From NCBI GenBank assembly GCA_905200905.1, contig CAJKMA010000052.1:1-20644 (forward strand): a DNA stretch of 20,644 nt, written 5' to 3'. A program made the translations under genes and the position numbers. This DNA is from an uncultured Bacillota bacterium (GTDB taxonomy: Bacteria; Bacillota; Clostridia; Lachnospirales; Lachnospiraceae). Below the pieces are notes generated by a model. It saw only the letters and a list, made by a program, of their open reading frames with translations, did not search any database and was not told the DNA's origin. How positions within the stretch are numbered: position 1 is the stretch's first letter; each line of letters begins with the position of its first letter. This document shows positions 14,954 through 20,644 of this stretch, one piece after another.

Positions 14954-15721
14954 ATGTATGAAATTAATAAGGAAGCCTTTGGAAAATTTCTGGCACAACA
15001 GAGAAAAGCCAAAGGCTACACACAAAAAGCCCTAGCAGAAAAGTTATTTGTATCAGATAAAGCAGTGAGCAAATGGGAACGTTCTCTAAGTATGCCGGAC
15101 ATATCTCTTCTTATTCCTCTTTCCGAAATTTTGGAAGTGTCTGTAACGGAATTACTGGAGGGACGGACCTTCCCAAAGGAAACCAATATGGAGCCAGCCC
15201 AGGTAGAACTTCTGGTGAAAAAAGCCCTTACCTTTTCCGAGGAGACCCCTGAAAAAGCCAAAACACGGAAAAAGAAGGGCATATTTCTTTTTGGAGGAAG
15301 TTGTATTTTGGCTATTTTGGAATTATTAGCAGGATACTGGTATTTAACAGAAAACTTATCACAAGACTTACTTTTATTTGAAGGACTTTTCCTTCTCTTT
15401 GGTGGATATCTGTGGTTTTTTGCACCGGAGAGACTGCCTGGGTATTATGACGAAAATAAAATCAGTGCCTATAGCCACGGTCCCTTCCGTATAAACCTTG
15501 TTGGTATTCACTTTAATAACAGTAACTGGCCAAAACTTCTTACTTATATGCGTGTCTGGTTTACTGTTGCCCTTGTGGTGATGCCAGTGCTTTTCTGGCT
15601 CATACCTGCGGCATCCAAATATTTTTCTTTTGCTTCCATCTGGATGAGTAGAAGTCTGCTCCTTGTATTTCTTGGTGTGTTGTTTGTACCTATGTATTAC
15701 ATTGGCCGCAAATATCAGTAG
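14954..15721 (+). CDS. XRE-family HTH regulator fused to a four-helix membrane domain
   Basis: This 255-aa protein begins with a helix-turn-helix domain of the Xre/Cro type (about residues 8-68; YTQKALAEKLFVSDKAVSKWE contains the recognition helix). A charged linker (about 70-108, ending KTRKKKG) follows, then four hydrophobic helices at about 110-132, 140-158, 198-222 and 230-250. The loop between helices 2 and 3 holds SAYSHGPFRINLVG. It should sit in the membrane with the DNA-binding domain in the cytoplasm, so it is a one-component sensor. The ATG at 14954 has AGGTGA nearby upstream. It lies between two peptide-transporter modules and probably senses membrane stress or a peptide, but its target promoter is unknown. 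Confidence 0.87.
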   Translation: MYEINKEAFGKFLAQQRKAKGYTQKALAEKLFVSDKAVSKWERSLSMPDISLLIPLSEILEVSVTELLEGRTFPKETNMEPAQVELLVKKALTFSEETPEKAKTRKKKGIFLFGGSCILAILELLAGYWYLTENLSQDLLLFEGLFLLFGGYLWFFAPERLPGYYDENKISAYSHGPFRINLVGIHFNNSNWPKLLTYMRVWFTVALVVMPVLFWLIPAASKYFSFASIWMSRSLLLVFLGVLFVPMYYIGRKYQ

Positions 15722-15723
15722 CC

Positions 15724-15752
15724 TTGTTTTTCCCTGAAAAATACACTATAAT
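15724..15752 (+). promoter_or_regulatory. Predicted promoter of the regulator 3/kinase 3 operon
   Basis: TTGTTT (15724-15729) and a perfect TATAAT (15747-15752) are separated by 17 bases. The -35 begins three bases after the stop of the HTH regulator. Transcription would begin about 38 bases before the regulator 3 ATG. No CAAGGT-type repeats are present here, so basal expression of the pair is probably constitutive. Confidence 0.7.
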
Positions 15753-15796
15753 AAGCACAAGAAAACAGATGTTACACTCACCAAAGGAGCTGCCAT

Positions 15797-16504
15797 ATGA
15801 ATTATGTTTGTATTATTGATGATGACAAAGAACTTTGTGCTTTAATGAAAAAATGTATGGAACAAGAACATTTACAGGTCATAACTGCCCACAGCGGTGC
15901 AGATGGCCTGTTTTTAATAGAAAAACAGCAACAAGAATCTTCTCTTTCTCTTATTATTTTAGATGTGATGCTGCCGGATTTAGATGGTTTCCAAGTTTTA
16001 AAAAAACTCCGTGAAACCAGCAACATCCCTGTACTCATGCTCACTGCCAAAAGCGAGGAAGACGACAAAGTGACCGGACTTTCCCTAGGCGCTGATGATT
16101 ATCTCACCAAGCCCTTTAGCATCAAAGAATTCATGGCTCGTGTTCACTCTCTTATTCGCCGTTACACCACTTGGAATCCTCAATTTCCTGGAGAAACAGA
16201 CCACATCATAGCAAAGGACATGGTGATTGATAAAGCCAACCGCACGGTTTTGGTACATAAAACTCCTGTAGAACTCACCAGTAAGGAATTTGACCTTCTC
16301 TCTTTCCTTGCCTCCAATAAGGGACAAATCTTCACCAAAAAACAAATTTATACCCAGGTGTGGGAGGATGCCTATGCGTTTGATGACAGCAATATTATGT
16401 CTTTTATCAGCAAATTACGGAAAAAAATCGAACCTGACCCTGAACATCCTTTTTATATTTTAACTGTCCGTGGCGTTGGCTATCGTTTTAACAAGGAGGC
16501 CTAA
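15797..16504 (+). CDS. OmpR-family response regulator (regulator 3, CprR-like)
   Basis: This 235-aa regulator has a receiver domain with acidic residues in CIIDDDKE, phospho-acceptor D56 in IILDVMLPDLDG, and K105 in DDYLTKPF. A winged-helix domain follows (about 137-235) with the recognition-helix segment DSNIMSFISKLRKKIE and TVRGVGYRF at the end. The ATG at 15797 has AAAGGAG eight bases upstream. Kinase 3 starts two bases after its stop, preceded by AAGGAGG inside the regulator gene. With kinase 3 and the next three genes it forms the layout of CprRK-CprABC, the cationic peptide resistance system of Clostridioides difficile. It is the prime candidate to bind the array at 17424-17461. Confidence 0.92.
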   Translation: MNYVCIIDDDKELCALMKKCMEQEHLQVITAHSGADGLFLIEKQQQESSLSLIILDVMLPDLDGFQVLKKLRETSNIPVLMLTAKSEEDDKVTGLSLGADDYLTKPFSIKEFMARVHSLIRRYTTWNPQFPGETDHIIAKDMVIDKANRTVLVHKTPVELTSKEFDLLSFLASNKGQIFTKKQIYTQVWEDAYAFDDSNIMSFISKLRKKIEPDPEHPFYILTVRGVGYRFNKEA

Positions 16505-16506
16505 GC

Positions 16507-17430
16507 ATGAATCTAAATCCTTTTCTTCTATTTGCCCTGATACTGGCAATCCTTCTGATTCTGTTTTTGGTTTTTCATCTTAATAAACTTCGAGAACAGA
16601 TTTTCCTGATTCAGCAGGTTTTAAATGATCTCAAAGGAGGGAATTTAAACCGTCGTCTGCTTACCAATAAACAAGACGAAACTCGGCAGATTTGTCTTGC
16701 TATTAATGAAATTGCTCGTAACAGCCAAACTCAGTTGATTCTTCAAAAGCAGTCCCAACAGGCATATAAGCAGCTTATGACCAGTCTTTCTCACGATGTA
16801 AAAACGCCTCTAGCCTCTTTAGTTGGTTATCTGGAGGCAATAGAAGAAAATCTTGTGGTTGGGGAGGAAAAAGACCAATATATTCATGTAGCTGCCCAAA
16901 AAGCTCAGCATTTGAAACAGTTCGTAGAACACTTATTTGAATGGGTAAAATTAGACTCAAAAGAACAGGCTTTTCACTTTGTCTCTTTGGATTTTTTTGA
17001 ACTTTCCAGAAATATCATGGCAGATTGGATTCCTATTTTGGAAAGCCATGGATTGTCCTATGAAATTCACATTCCGGAAACTCCTTGTATCGTGTCTGTA
17101 GATGTCAATGCCTACACCCGTATTTTAAACAATCTTTTGCAAAATGTCCTTGTTCACAGCCAGGGAACTCAGGTAACTCTATGCATCCAGGAAATTAAGC
17201 AGCAGGTACAAGTGAGCCTTTCTGATAATGGAAAAGGTATCGCCCCTCAGAATCTTCCCCATATTTTTGACCGTTTGTATCAGTGTGATTCTTCTCGCAA
17301 TGCCAATGGCAACGGACTTGGGCTTGCCATTACCAAAGAATTGATACATGCCCTTAAGGGAACCATTCTGGCAAACAGTACTCCTGGTATGGGTACAGAA
17401 TTTCTCCTGACTTTTCCAAAAACAAGATAA
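16507..17430 (+). CDS. Short sensor histidine kinase (kinase 3, CprK-like)
   Basis: This 307-aa kinase has one clear membrane helix (about residues 5-24) and no extracellular domain. A HAMP-like segment with LKGGNLNRRL follows, then the H-box SLSHDVKTPLASLVGYLEAI with H96, an N-box NNLLQNVLVHS, and ATP-binding motifs DNGKGIAPQNLPHIFDRLY and NGLGLAITKEL. With so little outside the cell it probably detects peptide within the membrane or via the transporter, as proposed for similar short kinases. The last codons overlap the first copy of the operator array upstream of the transporter, so coding and regulatory sequence share bases there. Confidence 0.92.
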   Translation: MNLNPFLLFALILAILLILFLVFHLNKLREQIFLIQQVLNDLKGGNLNRRLLTNKQDETRQICLAINEIARNSQTQLILQKQSQQAYKQLMTSLSHDVKTPLASLVGYLEAIEENLVVGEEKDQYIHVAAQKAQHLKQFVEHLFEWVKLDSKEQAFHFVSLDFFELSRNIMADWIPILESHGLSYEIHIPETPCIVSVDVNAYTRILNNLLQNVLVHSQGTQVTLCIQEIKQQVQVSLSDNGKGIAPQNLPHIFDRLYQCDSSRNANGNGLGLAITKELIHALKGTILANSTPGMGTEFLLTFPKTR

Positions 17431-17475
17431 AAACAAGATTGCGGCAAGGTTTTGGCAAGGTTTTTCCTGTATGAT
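17424..17475 (+). promoter_or_regulatory. Four CAAGRT repeats at 11-bp period plus -10 of the CprABC-type operon
   Basis: AAGAT begins at 17424 and 17435, and AAGGT at 17446 and 17457, every copy preceded by C and exactly 11 bases from the next. The first copy lies in the last codons of kinase 3. Eight bases after the last copy is TATGAT (17470-17475), a 5/6 match to the -10 box, and no -35 is seen. Transcription would start about 45 bases before the ATPase ATG. The array matches that at 12240-12277 in unit, period and copy number. Confidence 0.75.
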
Positions 17476-17528
17476 ATTCTTTGTAAGGAACTTTTTACAA
17501 AAAAGAAAGAAACGTGAGGAACTGAATC

Positions 17529-18452
17529 ATGGACGATAAGGTTATTCAAACAAAAGAATTGACAAAAAAGTATGGAGAACAAACTGTAGTAAACCAGGTA
17601 AATCTCCATGTAAAAAAAGGACGCATTTACGGACTACTTGGGCGTAATGGGGCTGGAAAAACCACAATCATGAAAATGATGCTGGGGCTTACTGCTGCAA
17701 CTTCCGGAAGTATAGAGCTTTTTGGCAGCCCACTTTGGGGAAATGAAAAAACGATTTATCCAAGAATTGGAGCTATGATTGAACATCCTGGATTCTATCC
17801 AAACTTAACAGGAACAGAAAATCTAGAAATTTTTGCTAAGCTTCGAGGCACAGCCTCAAATCATGCTGTGAAACACGCCTTAGAGCTCGTAGGATTACCT
17901 TACAAGGACAAAAAAACTTTTGGCAAATACTCTCTTGGAATGAAGCAGCGACTTGGAATTGCCAATGCCATTTTGCATGATCCAGAGCTTTTAATCTTAG
18001 ATGAACCTACCAATGGCCTTGACCCCATTGGAATTGCCGAAATGCGTAATTTTATGAAAAATCTCAGTACCCAGCAAGGAAAAACCATTTTAATTTCCAG
18101 CCATATTTTATCTGAAATTGCCCTTCTTGCTGATGATATAGGAATTCTTGACCAGGGTGTTCTCCTGGAAGAAAGCAGTATGGAAGAATTGAAAAAACGA
18201 AATGCCAAATATATTCTTTTAGAAGTTTCTGATATTCCAAAAACTCTGCTGATTTTGGAGAGGAACTTTCAAGTACAGGATTATTCTGTCCAGGATGAAC
18301 ACACTTTACGGATTTATGATACTTCTTTAAACGTAGGCGAACTAAACAAATCCCTTGTTTTAAACCATATAACGGTTATAAGTGCAGGTCTTTACAATAA
18401 CACCTTAGAAGATTATTTTAAAAGCATTACAGGGGGTGAATACATTGCTTAA
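17529..18452 (+). CDS. Antimicrobial-peptide ABC transporter ATPase (CprA/BcrA-like)
   Basis: This 307-aa subunit has Walker A GRNGAGKT (38-45), signature YSLGMKQRLGIA (134-145), Walker B LLILDEP (154-160) and TNGLDPIG. The Q-loop position is E85 in GAMIEHPGFYPNLTG, the E-loop variant of lantibiotic-immunity ATPases. About 80 residues follow the ATPase core (from 225), longer than in the first LanF-like ATPase of this window. The segments YGLLGRNGAGKT and IEHPGFYPNLTG resemble CprA-type ATPases as I recall them. The ATG at 17529 has GAGGA nine bases upstream. It likely drives expulsion of a cationic peptide such as a lantibiotic. By eye this gene and the two permeases after it are more AT-rich than the 12333-14577 transporter. 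Confidence 0.93.
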   Translation: MDDKVIQTKELTKKYGEQTVVNQVNLHVKKGRIYGLLGRNGAGKTTIMKMMLGLTAATSGSIELFGSPLWGNEKTIYPRIGAMIEHPGFYPNLTGTENLEIFAKLRGTASNHAVKHALELVGLPYKDKKTFGKYSLGMKQRLGIANAILHDPELLILDEPTNGLDPIGIAEMRNFMKNLSTQQGKTILISSHILSEIALLADDIGILDQGVLLEESSMEELKKRNAKYILLEVSDIPKTLLILERNFQVQDYSVQDEHTLRIYDTSLNVGELNKSLVLNHITVISAGLYNNTLEDYFKSITGGEYIA

Positions 18453-19176
18453 ACTTATCCATATAGAGTTTTTTAAATTGCGCCGCAAAAAACTTTTGTG
18501 GTTTATGTTGTTATGTGCCTTTGTGATGCCTTTCTTCGCATTTTTATATTTCCATTACTTTGGAGAAAAGAATGTAAATCCCATGGTATTTTATAAATGG
18601 TCTGCTTTTGGATTTACACAATTCATAATTCTGCCTTTTGTACTTGGGATGCTGTGTGTGGTAGTCATGCATGATGAAAATAGATACCATATGTTTCAGC
18701 AACTCTGGATTGTCCCTGTAGATAAATTGGGGCTGTTTTTCAGCAAATTTTTTATGATTTTTCTATATGCCACAGTTTTTATGCTCCTGACTGCAGTTGC
18801 CTCTATACTCTTTGGGGTCCTTCCCGAATATTTTTCTTTTTCCTGGAACAGTACACTGCTTTTGTTGGAACGCTGTTTGGAAATTGCAGTTCTTATCACA
18901 TTTTCCATGCTTCCTGTTTTGGCACTATCTGCATCACAAAAAGGCTATCTTTTTCCAACCTGTGTAATCTTGATTTATATTTTTGCTGGTTTTTTCATGG
19001 CATCGGTTTGTCCTTATTTTCATCCCATTTCCTGTACTTCTATTCTTATTTCCAGGAACGGAATTATTCCAGGACTTATCATGCCAAAAGAACTTTTTCC
19101 TGCCATTCTTGGGATTTTTATATGGAGTTTTGGCTCTGTATCATTTGCAACTATTGCACTAAATAAGAGAAAGTAA
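18445..19176 (+). CDS. ABC-2 type permease, first subunit of the CprABC-like transporter
   Basis: This 243-aa protein has about six hydrophobic helices and begins MLKLIHIEFFKLRRKKLLW, a typical amino end of peptide-resistance permeases. I chose the TTG at 18445 because AGGGGGTGA lies at ideal distance upstream. A GTG at 18436 is part of that ribosome site and would have no spacer. The start overlaps the ATPase stop by eight bases (TTGCTTAA). A loop with DENRYHMFQQLWIVPVDKLG matches the conserved cytoplasmic loop of the other small permeases. It acts with the next gene as the membrane pore of the second exporter. Confidence 0.85.
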   Translation: MLKLIHIEFFKLRRKKLLWFMLLCAFVMPFFAFLYFHYFGEKNVNPMVFYKWSAFGFTQFIILPFVLGMLCVVVMHDENRYHMFQQLWIVPVDKLGLFFSKFFMIFLYATVFMLLTAVASILFGVLPEYFSFSWNSTLLLLERCLEIAVLITFSMLPVLALSASQKGYLFPTCVILIYIFAGFFMASVCPYFHPISCTSILISRNGIIPGLIMPKELFPAILGIFIWSFGSVSFATIALNKRK

Positions 19177-19184
19177 GGTGAACC

Positions 19185-19919
19185 ATGATGAAAACACTAT
19201 TATGGGCGGAACTTCAAAAGCTCCGCCGTTCCAATATTTTATTTATCACTATTTTTGCAGTCTTTTTTGTTGCTATCCTGGTATTTCTAGGGGGTATCAC
19301 CATGGTCTATGAGGAACAATATGCCCTGAACCGCACTGGCTGGTATTTAATCACATCGCAAGCATGGGCCACTCTATTTGTTCTTCCAGCTATGATTACC
19401 CTCTTTGGCAGCTATCTCATTTGCCGAGAGGAGCAAGATGATACCATGAAGTCTCTGTGTCTGATTCCCATAAGCAATAGAAAATTAACCGCTGTAAAAC
19501 TTTTTGTTACGTTTGTGTTCAGTATTTTTATTTATCTCCTGCTTTTTACAATTACTTTTTTGGCAGAAATGGTTCTCCATACTTCAGATGTATCGTTCCA
19601 GCTATTTTTCCATTTTCTGAGCATGTATTTCTTGGATGGCATTGGAGTATTCTTTGCCGTTTCTCCTATCATTGCCCTGGTTCCCTATTGGAAAAAAAGC
19701 TACTGGCTGGCAATGGTTTTAGCAGAGCTTTATTCCTTTACAGACCTTTTCATGAGTATGTCTCCTGTTTTGAAAACGTTTTATCCCATTAGTGCTGTCC
19801 TAGGTGTATCTGGCTATTACGAAACTTCCCTGGAAGGCAAACTTTGCAATATTCTTGTGCTGCTGCTGTGTGGCGGAGTTTCCCTTCTTTTCTTACAGAG
19901 AACAAAGGATTTACATTAA
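19185..19919 (+). CDS. ABC-2 type permease, second subunit of the CprABC-like transporter
   Basis: This 244-aa membrane protein has about six helices and the loop CREEQDDTMKSLCLIPISNR, equivalent to the loop in the preceding permease. Two adjacent ATGs (19185 and 19188) follow AAGGTGA; the second has the better spacing, so either could be used. It is the last gene of the operon and ends 24 bases before a strong terminator. Family assignment rests on topology, the loop pattern and gene order behind a CprA-like ATPase. Confidence 0.85.
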   Translation: MMKTLLWAELQKLRRSNILFITIFAVFFVAILVFLGGITMVYEEQYALNRTGWYLITSQAWATLFVLPAMITLFGSYLICREEQDDTMKSLCLIPISNRKLTAVKLFVTFVFSIFIYLLLFTITFLAEMVLHTSDVSFQLFFHFLSMYFLDGIGVFFAVSPIIALVPYWKKSYWLAMVLAELYSFTDLFMSMSPVLKTFYPISAVLGVSGYYETSLEGKLCNILVLLLCGGVSLLFLQRTKDLH

Positions 19920-19943
19920 ATATTTCTCTGTATTTACTATTTT

Positions 19944-19987
19944 GGAGTCTGCCAGTTGTTTCAAAACACTGAAGACTCCTGTTTTTT
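19944..19987 (+). terminator. Rho-independent terminator of the CprABC-like operon
   Basis: GGAGTCT (19944-19950) pairs with AGACTCC (19973-19979), and inside it CAGT-GTTT pairs with AAAC-ACTG around a CA centre with one bulged T. The hairpin is followed directly by TGTTTTTT. It is oriented for the plus-strand operon; the opposite side lacks a T-run. The rest of the gap to 20041 holds nothing I recognise. Confidence 0.85.
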
Positions 19988-20041
19988 ACTTACCACCTAA
20001 AGTCTTTCTAAAATAGTTTCAGAAATCATTTCTTACCTTCT

Positions 20042-20559
20042 TTATAATTTCCATTCATAGTAAAAAGATTCTATACCATCTTCTACTATGGTTTCTGCTT
20101 TTACAAATCCATTTTTTCCAGAACTCTTCTGGATGCTGCATTGGAAGCATACAAAAAAGCCCCTAACTCCTTCATCTGGTAGTTCTGCCTTAATTCTTTC
20201 AGGAATAAATCTACAGCTTCTGTGGCAATCCCTTTATTCCAAAACTTTTTATCAAAAATACAATAGCTAAGCATTCCATTTGGTGATTCTTCGATATCCA
20301 TATTGTAGCACCAGATATCTCCTATATAAGTTTCACCATAATAAATGGTTTGTCCATAACTAGATACCCCTGGTTTTTGTGTCTCTTCAAAAGCTCGAAG
20401 TGCCTCTTCCTCTGTTTTAACCACACTTGGAAGCATTCGCTTGATTTCTTCATCCTGTGTGTTCTGGAAATATATTTTTACGTGATCTCTGCTTCTCTCT
20501 TTTAAGGAAAGCGGCTTTTGCATTTCTACCAGCACCTCCTCCTTTTCCTTAATATGCAT
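20042..20559 (-). pseudogene. GNAT acetyltransferase (RimJ/RimL-like), frameshifted near the carboxyl end
   Basis: The frame encodes a GNAT N-acetyltransferase, with SYGQTIYYGETYIGDIWCY in the central sheet and the acetyl-CoA loop FWNKGIATEAV. It stops at 20101 after VLEKMDL, giving 152 aa. Adding one A to the run of six A (minus strand; T-run at 20112-20117) turns this into VLEKNGF, the usual GNAT ending. It then reads on through FVKAETIVEDGIESFYYEW to a stop at 20042-20044, 172 aa in all, the normal family length. The gene therefore has a one-base contraction in a homopolymer, either a real mutation or a sequencing error. The ATG at 20559 follows AAGGGTGA; a GTG at 20568 and an ATG at 20523 are alternatives. 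It begins 30 bases after queA. The substrate is unknown. Confidence 0.82.
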
Positions 20560-20589
20560 TCTGCTCACCCTTCTCTGAAATTCTTCTCA

Positions 20590-20644
20590 TCACTCAATAA
20601 TCATCGCATCCCCAAAACTAAAGAACCGATACCGTTCTTTCACT
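20590..20644 (-). CDS. queA: QueA, tRNA ribosyltransferase-isomerase, carboxyl-terminal fragment
   Basis: Only the last 17 codons are inside the window, reading KERYRFFSFGDAMIIE and then TGA at 20592-20590. The RYRFFSFGDAM ending is the highly conserved carboxyl terminus of S-adenosylmethionine:tRNA ribosyltransferase-isomerase, which transfers and rearranges the ribosyl group of SAM onto preQ1 in tRNA to make epoxyqueuosine. The broken GNAT gene follows 30 bases downstream on the same strand and may be co-transcribed. The fragment is short, but the motif is distinctive. Confidence 0.85.
   Translation of the reverse strand, partial: VKERYRFFSFGDAMIIE

Noticed and set aside
1..20644. Search for CRISPR arrays, tRNA or rRNA genes, insertion sequences and phage attachment sites
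   Set aside because: Nothing with the needed repeat-spacer pattern, cloverleaf, transposase frame or terminal inverted repeats was seen; the only phased repeats are the short operator arrays.

Overview
The window looks like chromosomal DNA from a low-GC Firmicute, most likely a clostridial gut anaerobe of the Lachnospiraceae type. This rests on family resemblance, not on a search: a divergent EF-G paralogue, tyrA-aroA, BceAB-type and lantibiotic-immunity-type ABC transporters, a RACo-like ASKHA protein, strong AGGAGG ribosome sites and AT-rich sigma-A promoters.

Layout. (1) 1-1231, minus: amino-terminal 410 codons of an EF-G-like GTPase. (2) 1472-3871, plus: tyrA (prephenate dehydrogenase with ACT domain) and aroA (EPSP synthase), transcribed away from the EF-G gene from a well-formed promoter. 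A perfect hairpin at 3890-3913 separates aroA from the next block. (3) 3933-12139, minus: a 521-aa RACo-like ASKHA protein without its ferredoxin domain, then response regulator 2, histidine kinase 2, response regulator 1 and histidine kinase 1 in one tightly coupled run, followed by a separate promoter driving a BceA/BceB-type transporter. (4) 12333-14857, plus, divergent from block 3: a LanFEG-type ABC transporter (ATPase plus two permeases) and a 91-aa membrane protein. (5) 14954-15721: an HTH regulator fused to a four-helix membrane domain. (6) 15797-19919, plus: response regulator 3, histidine kinase 3 and a second ABC transporter (ATPase plus two permeases) of the CprABC/BcrA kind, closed by a strong terminator at 19944-19987. 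(7) 20042-20644, minus: a GNAT acetyltransferase broken by a one-base homopolymer contraction, and the last 17 codons of queA.

How it fits together. About 16 kb is occupied by three separate peptide-antibiotic sensing and defence modules: BceRS-BceAB type, a LanFEG type with its likely divergent regulator pair, and a CprRK-CprABC type. No lantibiotic precursor or modification enzyme is visible, so this reads as resistance rather than producer immunity. The two LanFEG/Cpr-type transporters have glutamate at the Q-loop position (E-loop), a hallmark of lantibiotic-immunity ATPases. Their promoters carry the same unusual operator: four CAAGGT-like hexamers spaced exactly 11 bp apart just upstream of the -10. 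This suggests the two modules share or cross-talk through OmpR-type regulators. The BceAB promoter carries a different set, TGTCA repeats over an extended -10.

The most unusual points are the twin 11-bp operator arrays, the ferredoxin-less RACo-like gene heading a double two-component operon, the EF-G paralogue with a changed G4 motif, and the frameshifted acetyltransferase.
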